Positions 1 through 11,803 of a DNA stretch of 64,000 nt are shown here, piece after piece. A program made the position numbers and the translations under genes. Origin of the DNA: Helichrysum umbraculigerum (taxonomy: Eukaryota > Streptophyta > Magnoliopsida > Asterales > Asteraceae); NCBI GenBank assembly GCA_949592205.1, contig CATIUR010000001.1, positions 240,826,750 to 240,890,749 of the forward strand. The letters are read 5' to 3'. Each line of letters begins with the position of its first letter. The first letter of the stretch is position 1. The notes beneath the pieces are model-generated. The model was not told the origin of the DNA, ran no database searches, and saw only the letters and a program-made list of their open reading frames with translations.

Positions 1-1152
1 GCTCTTCCTTTAATCCAAAAGTAAGAGAGACTTTGCATCTCTTCCTTTATCCGTAACCAAGATGGAGCCGACTCCTTAAAGCATGCATCATTTCTCGCTT
101 TCCATAAACACCAACAGGATGTGAGCATAACAACTTTAATGTATGGGATGTTTCTACTTTCTCCTTTTTCCGCTATGTAATACAAATCTCGAACAGAAAA
201 GGCAAAGATGGGTGTTAGTTTACACCAAGAGCTAACAAAACACCATAACAAATTAGCTATTTCACATGAGACTAGCAAATGATAAGTAGATTCTTCATGT
301 TGGTTACAAAGAGAGCAAAGGGAGGATGTAACCTGAATATTTCGTTTAACCAAAGCAACCTTTGTAGGAATTCTATCCATTTCCGCTTTCCAAAAAAATA
401 AATTAACCTTACCTGGAACCCATTTGCACCATTCATATCGGAAATCATAAGAGCTGACCGAGGCATTGATCATAAGTCTTCGAGCGGAAGCAACAGAGAA
501 CACTCCGGTTGAATCACCTTTCCAAGTCCAAATATCATTATCCTTTACTATGATTTCCGAGACATCCAGACTGTAACCCGCCAAGTCCCGTTGGACTTTA
601 CTGATATTTAGCCAGGGACTCAGCAACCCTTTCTTGAATGGGATCAGTGAAGAACTAGCCTTATTCGCATGAATTGATCTAATAGCTTTGCTCCATACTT
701 TGTTTGTTTCATGATGGAAACGCCACCACCACTTTAAGAGTAAGCTGATATTAGTCTGTTTAAGTGAACCGAGTCCAAGTCCACTCTTCTCCTTTGGTGC
801 TATTACCTTTTGCCAACAAACCCAATTGATTTTCGATTTGTTCTCAGTTCCACCCCATAAGAAATTCCTTCTGATCTTCTCTAAGCATTCAATCACTTTG
901 CTTGGAGCTTTAAAGACCGATAAATAGTATACCGGAAGGCTGTCAAGTACTGATTTGATGAGTATTATTCTTCCTGCCATAGATAGATTTTTAGCTTTCC
1001 AGGAGGATAACCGACTCTGAAAAATGTCAATAACTTCTGACCAATTCTTGCATAGGTTCATGTTAGCACCCATTTTGAGACCAAGATACATAAAAGGTAA
1101 TTTGCCCACTTTGCAACCAATCTGATCTGCTACTAAATTAACAGCTCCCGGG
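1..1152 (-). mobile_element. LINE (non-LTR retrotransposon) reverse transcriptase, partial, runs off left edge
   Basis: Read on the minus strand from about 1152 down to base 1, one frame stays open with no stop that I found. It carries the end of a plant LINE reverse transcriptase: a PFMYLGLKMG-type thumb motif near 1110, SWKAKNLSMAGRIILIKSVL near 985, FLWGG near 860, and the zinc-binding zf-RVT region (WVPGKVN near 430, then CSLCNQHEESTYHLLVSCE near 300). The family copies RNA into DNA at a nicked target. The piece lacks its endonuclease and catalytic YADD parts on the right, because it stops abruptly at about 1152 where the duplicated AMT1-flanking sequence begins. Its C-terminus continues beyond base 1. 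It is probably a dead fragment, although the visible part is open. Confidence 0.85.
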
Positions 1153-1530
1153 AATAATTAAACAATTATTACATGGAAATTTATACCCATAAGAGCTATT
1201 TTCTAGAAGAACTGACTTAATTATTGTATATTGATGATAATTAATAATGTGTATATCTCATTAAATTCATGGTTGTGCATTAAGATATCTGTTAGTTAGA
1301 CCACTCCCATCGAGGAGCTTCGGTACCGACGAGATCGACGGCGATGGTACCGGCTCGTCGGTTGCCTCGTCGGTTGGATCCCATCGGTTTGGCGACAAAG
1401 GTGAGGGGGTTCAAGTGGGGCCCACTTTGTTTTTTTTATTCCATTTGACCGTTTGATAAATAAAAAAAATTCCAACGGCATTCTAACCGTTGGTTTTTTT
1501 AAAAAAAATTTTTAAAATCACTTTTTCCAC

Positions 1531-1537
1531 TATAAAT
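1531..1537 (+). promoter_or_regulatory. TATA box of the Harbinger transposase
   Basis: TATAAAT lies about 100 bp upstream of the ATG at 1636 and is followed by a pyrimidine-rich leader, a plausible core promoter for the transposase. No experimental support is visible. Confidence 0.5.
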
Positions 1538-1635
1538 ACACACTCTCTTTTCCAAACAATTCACACAATTTTCATACACTTTTATACAATTCACACTACA
1601 CATTTTTATAAACTTTTCCACTTTCATATTTTAAA

Positions 1636-2946
1636 ATGTCTTCCGATTCCGATCTTGAAGATTTGCAAGCGCTCAACGACATTTTCGATCCAAATTACGC
1701 TATCAATGTTATTAATGCCATATCCTCCAAATCGTCCGACGAAGAGGTAATTCCGATCCCGAGAGCTCCGCGTTGATACTTTTTCGAGAGATCGTGAAGC
1801 AATGGGCCAACGTTTGTTTTTAGACTACTTTGCCGAGAACCCAACATTTCCTACTGATATCATTCGACGACGTTTTCGGATGAGTAAGCCATTATTTATC
1901 CGTATATGTCAACAAATTATATCATATTCTCAAGTTCCGGTACCGGAATACTTTACATATTTTCATCAACGTATTGACGCAATCGGTAGACCCGGTTTTA
2001 ATGTTTTCCAAAATGCACTTCCGTCGTACGTCAAATGGCATATGGTTGTGCCGCGGATGCGTTTGATGAATACTTGCATATAGGTGAACAAACATCATAC
2101 CTATGTTTGGATAATTTTTGTAAATGTATATTTCATTTATAATCTACGGAGTATTTAAGGAAACCAACGCTACAAGATGTGCAACGTTTACATCAACGTC
2201 ATGCTGAGTTGCATGGTTTTCCGGGTATGCGCGGAAGCATCGATTGTATGCATTGGTCTTGGAAAAATTGTCCAGTAGCATGGCAAGGTCAATACACTAG
2301 AGGTGATCAAGGTTATCCAACAATCATGCTCAAAGCGGTTGCCTCTTACGATTTGTAGATTTGGCACACTTTCTTTGGTCCAGCGGGTTCGAGCAATGAC
2401 ATTAACGTCCTTAATCAATCGGATTTGTTCTCCGATTTACTACAAGATAGAGCTCCTCAAGTTAACTTTACGATTGCCGGACAATAATTCACCAAAGGCT
2501 ATCATCTAGGGGATGAGATATATCTGGAATGGGCGACTATTGTAAAGTCGTTTAGGCATCCACTAACTCAAGCCGAGGTTCGCTTCAAGAGATATCAAGA
2601 ATCTACAAGGAAAGATGTGGAACTAGCATTAAGTGTGCTTCAAGGCCGTTGGCAAATCATCAAGAACCCGGCTAGACCATATAGCACCAACAAAATAAAA
2701 AGAATCATGTATGCTTGTTTTATTCTACACAATATGATAACCGAGGACAACAGACGAAATATGTGTCAACTGGAAGAAGATTATCCCTCTGACCCAGCAA
2801 ATAGACCAAGACGCACGTGGGAAGAAAGAGTAGCAACTTCATTGCGTATGGACAAGGAATTACGGGATCGGGACGTTCATCATCAACTTCGCAATGCTCT
2901 AATCGAACACATTTCGCAACTTCCACCAAATTTCCGTTCTCGTTAA
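1636..2946 (+). pseudogene. Harbinger-type DDE transposase (plant transposon protein family), broken
   Basis: The ATG at 1636 opens an acidic N-terminus (MSSDSDLEDLQALNDIFDP). Next come the RLFLDYFAENPTFP / RRRFRMSK region near 1810-1890, the hallmark GSIDCMHWSWKNCPVAWQGQ stretch near 2230-2285 with a first catalytic Asp, SSNDINVLNQSDLF near 2390-2430, and a C-terminal ARPYSTNKIKRIMYACFILHNM helix near 2670. This matches the plant transposon protein (PF04827-like) family. The frame is broken several times: TGA at about 1774 (expected Arg), a frameshift around 2085-2165, TAG at 2356-2358 where the family has Trp, and TAA near 2485. The element therefore cannot make its own transposase. The final stop is at 2944-2946. 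Confidence 0.85.
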
Positions 2947-3709
2947 TTGATGCAATCGTGTATTTTCTTCCAATAAATGTAACGTTTATTTTTTTAATTA
3001 TTGTACTTTTTTTTAGGAATTGTAGTTTTTTATTTTTAAATTATTATACTTTTTTTTATTAGGAATTGTTGTAATTTTTTTTAATGAAATGTGATTTACT
3101 TAGATTATTGTGTTTTATTTAAATTATTGTGTTTTAATTAATTAATTAATTAGTCAGTAGGTCCCAGAAAAATGAAGTGACAGATTAGGGATTGGAGTGG
3201 TCAGAAGTTTCAGTCAGTTTTCTGAAAATGCTGACGTGATGCTGACGTGGTTCTCTCAATTTCAGTAAGTTTGAATTAGGGATGAGAGTGGTCTTAAACT
3301 CTTAATACTAATATAGTAAGGGACGATTTATAGAAATTGGTAATGTTTTGATATATCGGGAATGGGAAAGCTCAGGGAGACCTAATTATTATGCGATCAT
3401 GAGTGGTTGAGTGTAACTGAAAATCATTGGAATTGTTCAAAAAAGCAAAGCTCGTAAAAAGCGGGTCTTCCTTCAAAGTCTTTGTGCGTTTTGGAACCAT
3501 CATCCTTTTATTTGTTGACATTACTTTAGAAAACTTTCCTTCCGTTTAAAGATACGTACTTAACCATTTCTACCGGTTAATCGGGGCGTTTAAATGAAAA
3601 GTGTTGTTAATCACTAAAATGAGCTAGCCTCTATATATTAAACTAAGGTTTTTTAGGGATCAATCATGCTAGACACAATCAAGTTCATTTTTTTTCCTTT
3701 TTTGATTTA

Positions 3710-3962
3710 CTCCATCCATCCGTCTCATTACAAGTGACGTGTTTTAACTTTATGAAGTTTTATATTTTTAATTTTGACTTTAAATATTTTTGTGTGTGTA
3801 ATATAATACCTGATAAAAATTATACCAATGAAATACATCTAAAACCCAACTCATTCAAATATTTAGCATCAAGTATTATATTACAAAAACAAAAATATTT
3901 AACGTCAAAATTAAAAAAGAAAGACTTTGAAAAGTCAAAAACACACTTGTAATGATACGGAG
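3710..3962. mobile_element. Stowaway-like MITE
   Basis: 253 bp flanked by TA on both sides (3708-3709 and 3963-3964). The ends are CTCCATCCATCCGTCTCATT on the left and the complement of ...AATGATACGGAG on the right. The terminal inverted repeat is imperfect and extends to an inner CATTACAAGTG / CACTTGTAATG match. TA target and CTCC-type ends fit Tc1/mariner-derived Stowaway MITEs. It has no coding capacity. Confidence 0.75.
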
Positions 3963-4187
3963 TATTGATTAACAATCAAGCAAATTATCTAATAAATACC
4001 AGGGAGTATATATATTTTAAGGTCCAATGCAATCGACCATCTAATCTACCCTCAAATATGGCCCGTCATAATACTAACATTTTACTTGGACAAATAATGG
4101 CCTTATGCGGCGGGATTAGTCAAAATCATTTTGTTGTCTTAACTTATTAAAGGACTGCCTTTTTCAATATAAGTAGATATTTCAAGG

Positions 4188-5186
4188 TAGGGGTGTACAT
4201 AAATGGTTCGGAATCGTCAGAACCAGTAAACCGAACCAGGACCGGACCAGAACCGAACCGGACCGTAACATAACGGTCCGGTTCTCGGTTCTATATTTTA
4301 GCCTTAATGGTTCACGGTGCGGTTCGGTTCTAGAACCGGTAAAAACGGTTCGAACCGCAAGAACCGGTTTTATAGGAAAAGATAAATATATACTTGATGT
4401 ATGTATCTTTTAATATCGGATAAAAATTGAGTTATATAATTATATTTTAAAAAATTGTTATATTAATTATAAGTACATATGTTCTTTTAGATTTTTATCT
4501 TCTATATTCCATGCACCAAAAAAATTCAACTTACATTTTATTTCTCTTATTCGTCGTCTGCATACTTCCCCGATCATATTTTTTTGATAAATTGTCAACG
4601 ATTGATCCATTTAATAAATCTTTTTGGAACTTGATCAACCCTATTCTTTTGTATTCGACATACATGCATGTCTTGTTTGAAAAAAACATAGATATATCCA
4701 GGGGCAGAGCCATGTAGATGGTAGGGGTAATAGTTGCTACGGGTCCATTCGCTACATATAGTGTAACTTTATTATAAAAAAAATTTGCACTTTTTGTTAC
4801 ATTCTTTAGTTGTGCTACGGGTTCACAAAAAGTAAGATACTAATGTTACGGGTCACTGTAAATCCTTGATCCGTCACTAGATGTATCCATATTATGTTAG
4901 AATTACAACAACGTTTTAGTATTGATTATTAGATTATGATTCCTTAATTATTATATTTAATATGATACCTCTATGCTTTTACATATCTTCTTCTTTATAA
5001 CATACGCGCGTATATTATTTGGTTCGTGGTTTTGAACCAAAACCGCAAGAACCGCACCGGAACCATACCGGACCAGAACCGAATTACATGGTGCGGTTCA
5101 TGGTTCTTGATTTTTCATTTAATGGTTCGCGGTCCGGTACGGTTCTAGTCCGGTTCGATGCGGTTTTTGGACCACGTACACCCCTA
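4188..5186. mobile_element. hAT-like MITE with 8-bp TSD
   Basis: Ends are TAGGGGTGTAC and GTACACCCCTA, a perfect 11-bp terminal inverted repeat. TTTCAAGG is duplicated on both sides (4180-4187 and 5187-5194), the 8-bp duplication of the hAT superfamily. Subterminal zones (4200-4375 and 5020-5170) are dense in GGTTC/GAACC motifs in both orientations. The AT-rich middle holds a second nested element at 4699-4879. No transposase is present. Confidence 0.85.
4699..4879. mobile_element. Small hAT-type MITE nested in the 4188-5186 element
   Basis: 181 bp starting CAGGGGCAGAGC and ending GATCCGTCACTA, an imperfect inverted repeat (7 of 12). It is flanked by GATATATC (4691-4698) and GATGTATC (4880-4887), an 8-bp TSD with one mismatch. 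It inserted after the outer element. Confidence 0.55.
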
Positions 5187-5499
5187 TTTCAAGGGTTGAC
5201 AAGCATCTAACCATTAACCCGTTTTACATTTGAATTGAAAGGGAATAATAATAATGATGATATAATGATAATAATAAAAATCAATACTACTCGCGGTACT
5301 TACTAATTAGGTTAATTAAAATTTCTAGTAATAGTCAAATGCCTAGCTATTCGGTGCATATAAACACGAAAACGTTATTTTTATCACAAAACGTTAAACA
5401 TAATTAATTGTATATTTTGATTCTCTCTGAAATATACTCCTTTTATCAAAATCATCGAGAACAACCACAATAAATCGATGCACAACCGAACACAATCTA

Positions 5500-6836
5500 T
5501 CTATATAATTAAAACAGAATATCATGGAGCAATCTTAACCCTTGATTAGGTTCCTTCTATTACGATCTTACGATGGAGATTTATTTCGAATAATTACACT
5601 TTCGACCATTATATATTTGATGTTTTTGTTTTATTAAAAAATCGGCCACAATATTTTATCCATTTATAAAATTAAAATTTGCACACCAACTTTCACGATA
5701 TCTCTCACTCTCTTCAACCAATTTTTAATTTTTATTATTTATATATAATAAAAATTTATTTTGTGAATTCAACTAAGACATAGGAAGTTTCCAACTTTTC
5801 CTCAATTTAATTCAAGTCGGAACGTCAATATCCATCTTCTAAAATTTTAACGTAGACTACCAAATTCTTTCCGTAATTGTTGCGTATATTCAAAATACAA
5901 AATAAGAGTTAAGGGCGATACGACTTTCTGTCCAAATGTTGACGATGATGGTCATGAAGAAAATAGGTTCCACAATACAATCGTCGATAATAATATGCAT
6001 TCTTTATTGTTGAATTCTTAGTTTTAACTATTATTTTTGATTTTCAGTTTGTCTTATTACATTAACCAAATATGTCTTGATTGTTTAATTGCGATTTTTG
6101 AGTGTCTTGAATGCACATAAGGTGTTCGATCAAATGTCAATGAGGACTTCAGCGATCATGTCTCGATGTCGGATTTATATTTTCAATTTGGTTGGTTGTT
6201 CTACACTTCGTGTCTTGCTTGGTTTGACGACCAAACCTACTTAAGTTAATTGAAAGTTTCAAATATGCTTGCAATCTATTTATTGAAGTTTTAATGTAGT
6301 TATGTTGTAAATTATAAATACCCCTTTTATTTTCGAGTTGATCTTATCTCTCTAACTAATTAAACTTTCATTTAAATTCCTTAGTTCGTTTGAATGAATA
6401 TGGTGCCATACAGAAAACTTATGACTATATTGGAATGGCACATAAGGTTCTACATTTAAGGTTCTAGCTTTTGACGTGTGGTGTGGATGATGGTTTTCTA
6501 TCTTGCACCTGAAATGATCAAGTCAAAATATGGAAAAGTCCAGTTGGGTAATTTTACTGTCGATATTTAAAGTTGTTAATTGCATTAAAGAAAAATTCAG
6601 TTTTTTAGTTTCTAACTAACTGTTTGTTTTATCTTGATTCTTTTATTCAACATTTTCATCTGAATTTTATATTTTTTGGCGGCTAACAATATTACTCGAG
6701 AAAACCAACGTATAATCAATTGATTCTTTTTTTAAATGCAGTACTTATTAGCGAGCGCTTAATATGTGAAAATATTTATTGGTAATTTAAAAAAATAAAA
6801 TGTCGTAGTCCGTGTTGTTACGGGTCCTTCAACTAG
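5500..6836 (+). mobile_element. Helitron, non-autonomous
   Basis: It starts TCTATATAATT after an A and ends CTAG before a T, the A/T target rule and TC...CTRR termini of Helitrons. Just inside the 3' end is a short hairpin (CCGT-GTTGTT-ACGG at 6810-6823). The inner 1.3 kb is AT-rich with no Rep/helicase gene. The same 3' end family is seen again, inverted, at 56971. Confidence 0.75.
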
Positions 6837-7395
6837 TTATTAAATATAATAACTTATGAATTAACCAAATTTAATATCCAAATCGCACCTACCAACCCAC
6901 CCCGCCATCATTCACTTCCCCGAAAATAAATAAACTTATCTCAAACCTAGAAATACCCGCTTTCCCACATATCATGTTACGTATCCAACATTGAATTGGG
7001 GAAAGAGGGAAAAGCCACAAACTTGACATTTTAGTGGATCTTATACATCGTTAAATAAATATTATAATGATGATTTATAATCCTTAACTAAAAATAAGCA
7101 AAAGACACAAACGTGACAATTTACAAAAGTAAACGTATCAACAAAAATTCTACGTAAAAGATTCCAGGAATCATCTCTAACCAAATCGATTTTAATTTCA
7201 TAAAAGCGTTCAAACAACTAAAAAGAAAAAGATCACATTAAACTTTGTTCGACCACCTAACAATTACTAGGGGAAAAAATCAACATCCATACCAAAATAC
7301 TAATTAACACTAAATAATAATAATAATAATAATAATAATTCCTAATAAATACTCAATAATTACTAAAACTTGGGATGGAAAACGTCATGCAAACT

Positions 7396-7902
7396 CCAAA
7401 GAGTAAGATGATGCCGCGACATCAATGAAAAGAAACCTTGGGAAATTTTCAATTTTTTGTCCATGTGGTCTTTCAATTTCGCCGATTTTGTCCTTTTTAT
7501 TTTTTATTTTTTTTTAAAACACAAACATTGGTATTTTCAAGTTGTACTTTTCTTAACCTAAAGTAAGTAATGTATAACTTCTAACCAATCAATTATCGTT
7601 TACGATGATATATGTTTTTATAATTTATGATACAATCAACCTTGTACGGATTATGTATGTTACTTCTACATGTTTTATATCTTTTGTTCAATCTAATTCA
7701 CTTTAACTCATTTGTGTATCAGCTGACTTTTACACGTCAGAATTGCCAAGACACAGCTAACTCATTTTCGCATTTCCACATGTAAACCTACATTAAAAAG
7801 ATAATGTTAGAGTATAAGAAATTATTGCTTCAGTGTATTAGATGTTGGGTATGCAACATTGCTACACCACATTAGAATCTTGTTTGGTTAATTTAAGAAA
7901 CA
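7396..7902. other. Junction between duplication copies, no gene seen
   Basis: About 500 bp of AT-rich sequence between the end of copy A homology (at the AMT1 stop-codon position) and the start of copy B homology. I found no ORF, element termini or remnant of the transporter. Confidence 0.5.
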
Positions 7903-8241
7903 AAAGAATAATTAAACAAAATTATTACTAAGAAACTTATACCCATGAGAGCTATTTGCTAGAAGAAGTGACTGAATTATTTGTATATATCTCATTAAAT
8001 TCATAGTAAGGGACGATTTTTATAAGAGCACTCGGAGTGGACAGTGTTCTAACAAAATCCTCTATCCACAACACTGTAATACAGTGTTCTGCCATTCCGC
8101 ATCAGTGTTCTCCATGGTGTTCTCATCAGTGTTTTTCGTTCAGCATCCCAAATGAGAAGTTGTTTTGATCAATGTTCTCATTTTTTTTTGCCACTGCCCC
8201 ACACTAAGAATTAATATAAAAACAAAAATAAGCTTTGAGAA

Positions 8242-8776
8242 TGATCGAGCATAAGTTTACTCGAGTGCATGAATGTGTGAGTGGGGTGATGTACCGAGTT
8301 AAATCTACACTCCAATTGCTGTAAATAACCTTAAATCTCAAGGAAGATTCAAGGTGGTAGAGTAAACCAGGGTTTAGGGTTTATGGAAGTGAGTATGTAT
8401 GTGAAATCTGTGGCCAAACGGTTCTAAGTATGGCTTATATATAATATGTGAGGATGAGTGGACCGTTGCGACGTATGGGCCTGGCCCGGCCCATTTGAGG
8501 TTTCCCGCCTAAACGGTAAAGCCCAATCCATAGAATGATCTTGAAGGAGCGTGTGTCACATTTGTCTTCACCTCTCAGCCAATGAGACACGATGGATGTA
8601 CGCTGACTTATTTGTACGATCCCGACCAGCTCTGGTCCCTGATACGTTATGTCAGGGAATGTTTCTGGTTGGTACCGCTCCACTGTGGTGGGGCGGTGCG
8701 GGAATTATGGGAACGTGTCCCGTCCCGTCGGGACGGGGTGGAGCAATGTCGATGTTGAGAGGTGGTTACACCATTA
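8242..8776 (-). repeat. 3' LTR of the Tat element
   Basis: 535 bp, matching 18207-18741 at every base I compared. On the minus strand it runs from TAATGGTGTAACC to GCTCGATCA. Including the leading TAA is what gives the perfect GAGAA duplication, so the termini are TA...CA rather than TG...CA. Confidence 0.85.
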
Positions 8777-8790
8777 AGTCCCCCCAGTTC
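8777..8790 (-). promoter_or_regulatory. Polypurine tract of the Tat element
   Basis: On the minus strand AACTGGGGGGACT lies directly before the 3' LTR. It would prime plus-strand DNA synthesis. Confidence 0.7.
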
Positions 8791-9269
8791 GATGCTGCAA
8801 CGCAGAGTGCGTTGGAGGTTCGAACTCTAAATTTTTGCTCCGCGTCTACCGCGTTTAGCTTTTAGCAGTTGTAGCGCCGCGGCTATGTACCAGGATAGTT
8901 GAAAAGTTGGTAGTGGAACTGAGCAGTCATTAATGTTACGTCGTGTCAAGCGGTTTTCTCGATGGCGGTTATGGCGCGTGGCGCGCGTGGAGCGTGTGGG
9001 TGTTGGTAATCATTTCAAATTTGAAAATAGTGGATGCCCATGACACGTGTAGGGCGTGGATTAAAAAACCCGAAAACGACCCGATTCGTTTGCCCGGTGT
9101 ATAACTATCATTTTTCATCGTTCTTTTTTCATTCTACTTTTATCAAAGATTTTGTTTCCTCTTTGAGTAAAAATTTCCACGCTATTTCCTTCGTCCGCCG
9201 CCGATTGAGGTTCGTATTTTCTTTTCCCTTTCAACTTTCCTGTGTTTACGACATACCTTGTACCCTGCC

Positions 9270-10522
9270 ATGTCTGTGACTTCATCAAATACCACCGATC
9301 GTCCCCCTAGTCGCTCCGCTATTCCGGCGAAAGCGCCGGACGGCGACGATTCAACCGTCGCCCGGACTGGCAGTAAGGTTAGTGACATAGTTTTGGCTGC
9401 CCTAGGAGTCTGGTACCCTTCGATAAAGGATTATAATCCGGTGGCTCCGGGGGCGGATGATCGTGCGCATCGTCCGCCGGCCGGAAAGATTACTGTGTAC
9501 CGGAAGTATTTTGAAGTTGCGAATTTTCGTTTGCCTGCTACCGCATTTGTTGTTAATGTGTGCGAGTATTTTGGAATCGCGTTGTCACAATTGCAGCCTC
9601 TCGCGCTGATGCGTGTCCTGACGTTTGAAATGTTTTGTCGCGGCCATGGTGGTGAGCCGACTGTTGAGTTGTTGTTGCACCATTTTAGGGTTGCAAAGCA
9701 GGACTGTTGGTTTTCTTTCGAGAGGCGTCCCACCTCGTCGTTTACGAAGTCAAAGGGACCCACCATTAGATCATGGAAAGATGGCTTCTTCTTTGTTGAT
9801 GAGGAGTGTTTGCCCGGCGCCACCGCGGCGTCGCTGGCATGGAATTCTGGGAATATAGATAGCCGGTTAAATGTGATTCCCCGCGATGATGCGCCGGATA
9901 CCCGTTTGTTTGACCTCTGCAAAGGTGCGTCGCTGCATCTTCGCACTTATCATCAGGAGGCGCTTCTGTTTGCCTTGGGGGTCAGTTCTAGTTGGAAACG
10001 CGGTGTGGTGAGGCCGGTGTTTGTGAAGAATGGACAGGGTATGGGTGCAATGTAGTCCTTGTTTTCTGTCTTATTGTTTTCTTTGTGGGATTTTGTTCAT
10101 GGCAGTTGTTAACTTTGAACTTGTGTTGCGTTGCAGTGATGCAGATTGTTTACTATCTTTCAGAAGACGAGAGCGAGGGGGATCTAATAAAAGTTGGGTA
10201 TGAGGGTTGCGCGGAGGAGGAGTATGAGCCTTTCAAAGAGAAGATAGTTAAAGCTGAAGAAGATGATGACGCTGGGGACGACACTGTGGAGCAGGCCCCT
10301 TCTTCTGTGGTTAAACCTGCTGCGGCGGAGCCGGCTGCTCCCGGGACTACCCGCTCTGGGTTGCTCCGGGGTAGGGTTAAGGTGCCTGTGTCGACCGGTA
10401 AGAAAAGAAAATTTACCGCGGGAGATCTGGCTGGGATGAAGCTGCCAAAGTCTAGCAAGGGCGGCGCAGATGTCGGTTCCTCCGCCGCGGCGGGTCAGAT
10501 CGGCGTTTTGAAGAAAGGTAAT

Positions 10523-10570
<48 letters not shown>

Positions 10571-11803
10571 TGTGTCTTGTTTATTACTTGCTCTACTCCC
10601 CATGTCCTGTTAACCATTATGCTTCTTCGTGGCGCAGATGTGTCGTTGGTTGACGAAGATGAGAGCGATGGGGAGGAGGGAAAAACAACCGAGTGGCCCC
10701 GCGACTTGATGTTGGATGATTTGGCGAGGAGTGACATACCAGGCGGTTCGGGGTCGGACCCTCTGATTGTTGAAGATGTTGGTGTTGAACGGGTCGTCCC
10801 CCTTTTGAAACCTGTGCCCGTCCGATCTGTTCCAGCCGTGGTGGATGTTGAATCTGAAAAATCTGGGGGCGATGGTACTAGAGCTCCTGGCATGCAAACT
10901 TTTGAGGAGACTTTGGAATTCGGTAATTTTTTGGACAATCTGTTACCCCCCGGCTTTGTGGACCCACTGCGAGAAATCGGTGACGCCGAGGCGTTTGCTC
11001 GCAGCGACGAGTTCTTTGTGCACCAGCTGCGGTGGGCGCTTGACACGCGCCGCCGGTATAGGTCAGCTTGTCAGGACCGTCAGACCCTGCGCATCGAGCT
11101 GGATATTGAGCAAGGCCATGTGAATGAGATGAAATGTGAGCTTGACGCCCTGAAAGAGGAGAAAAGATCGTGGAGCAAGCTGACTGACGAAGTGATTGAG
11201 CTCCGGGCTGTGAAGCAGACGCAAGAAGGCACCATTGCTGATATGAGAAAGTCCGTTGATGGTCTTAAATCTGATCTGTTTAACAGGGGCTTGCAGGTTG
11301 AGGAGTTGGGGCACAGGGTTGATGAGCTGGATGATAAAGTTGGTGAGCAGAGCAGGGTGATTATTGCCAAGAATGAGCAGATGGCAGCGCTGCAGGCGGA
11401 GCGTGCTTCATTGGAAGAATCCTTCGCTGCTGCTCAGGAACAGGTCAAGGCGGAGAAGGATGCAAAAGATGTGGCTGTGGCTGAGCTTGCCAAGTTGCGC
11501 GCCGGGTTGGGGTCGATCGGGGACAGGGTGTTGAAGGACCCTAGCGTGGCGGAGCCAGTAAATGCTTACGCTTTGGGTATGTTGGAGTATGGATCCCACC
11601 GCGCCGCGGTTCGCGCCCAAAAAGCGTTTGAGAAAAGTCCTCCCGAGCTCCCAGAAGACCTCCTGCAGATGATCAAGCCGGACAGCAAAGGGCGGACCAA
11701 GCAGTTATTTGATGCTGTCAAAAATGCCAAGTCTGCCTATGCTGCAAAGTTGATGAACAGTTCCGAGTTGAGCGTGGACGAGTTGTTGGCTGTTGAGCCG
11801 TGA
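9270..11803 (+). CDS. Extra antisense gene of the Tat element (putative gypsy-type transposon / Transposase_28-like), three predicted exons
   Basis: It lies opposite to gag-pol, between pol and the 3' LTR. The reading is exons 9270-10038, 10137-10517 and 10638-11803. Both introns (98 and 120 bp) begin GT and end CAG, both interrupt in phase 1, and the sum is exactly 772 codons including stop (771 aa). An in-frame ATG 12 bp earlier (9258) is an alternative start. Exon 1 resembles the family named putative gypsy-type transposon (PF04195): PPAGKITVYRKYFEVANFRLP near residue 75, then LSQLQPLALMRVLTFEMFCR and RSWKDGFFFVDEECLPGA. Exon 2 is acidic then basic (EEDDDAGDD; GKKRKFTAGD), perhaps a nuclear signal. 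Exon 3 ends in a long coiled coil, about residues 500-690 (Leu heptads, Glu/Lys-rich). Function is unknown. Being antisense, the introns would not be removed from the element's genomic RNA, which can explain their survival. Confidence 0.75.
10524..10569 (+). repeat. Poly(T) run in the second intron of the antisense gene
   Basis: 46 consecutive T (A in the retroelement's own RNA), just downstream of the 5' splice site at 10518. As a homopolymer its length may be inaccurate. Read through, it codes only Phe, which supports treating it as intronic. Confidence 0.9.

Larger units (their letters stand above)
1299..3293 (+). mobile_element. PIF/Harbinger DNA transposon, full length but defective
   Basis: The element begins GACCACTCCCAT and ends ATGAGAGTGGTC, terminal inverted repeats matching at 11 of 12 positions. 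A 3-bp TTA sits directly outside each end (1296-1298 and 3294-3296), the TSD expected for PIF/Harbinger. Length is 1995 bp. It holds one degenerate transposase gene on the plus strand. The AT-rich tail at 2947-3290 contains no further gene. Confidence 0.88.
1151..7395. repeat. Tandem duplication, copy A: region 3' of AMT1, without the gene
   Basis: Blocks here recur in the same order and orientation in copy B. Matching pairs are 1151-1275 with 7903-8010; 3310-3560 with 8001-8025 plus 18842-19080; 5316-5476 with 19415-19560; 7050-7130 with 20905-20980; and 7170-7385 with 21180-21369. The last pair is the 3' flank and probable 3' UTR of the ammonium transporter. In copy A the match fades at the point corresponding to the AMT1 stop codon and no coding sequence follows. 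Gaps between blocks are explained by insertions listed separately. Stretches not otherwise listed (3300-3700, 3965-4180, 5195-5500, 6840-7400) are AT-rich flank with no gene visible. Confidence 0.8.

Noticed and set aside
8435..8865. ORFs in the Tat LTR (and the matching ones at 18400-18860)
   Set aside because: They lie within LTR sequence on both strands, have no known domain and are cut by the LTR edge; identity between copies only reflects LTR identity.
10524..10569. Poly-Phe run in an unspliced reading of the antisense gene
   Set aside because: It is a poly(T) tract inside a GT-AG intron; splicing keeps the frame and removes it.
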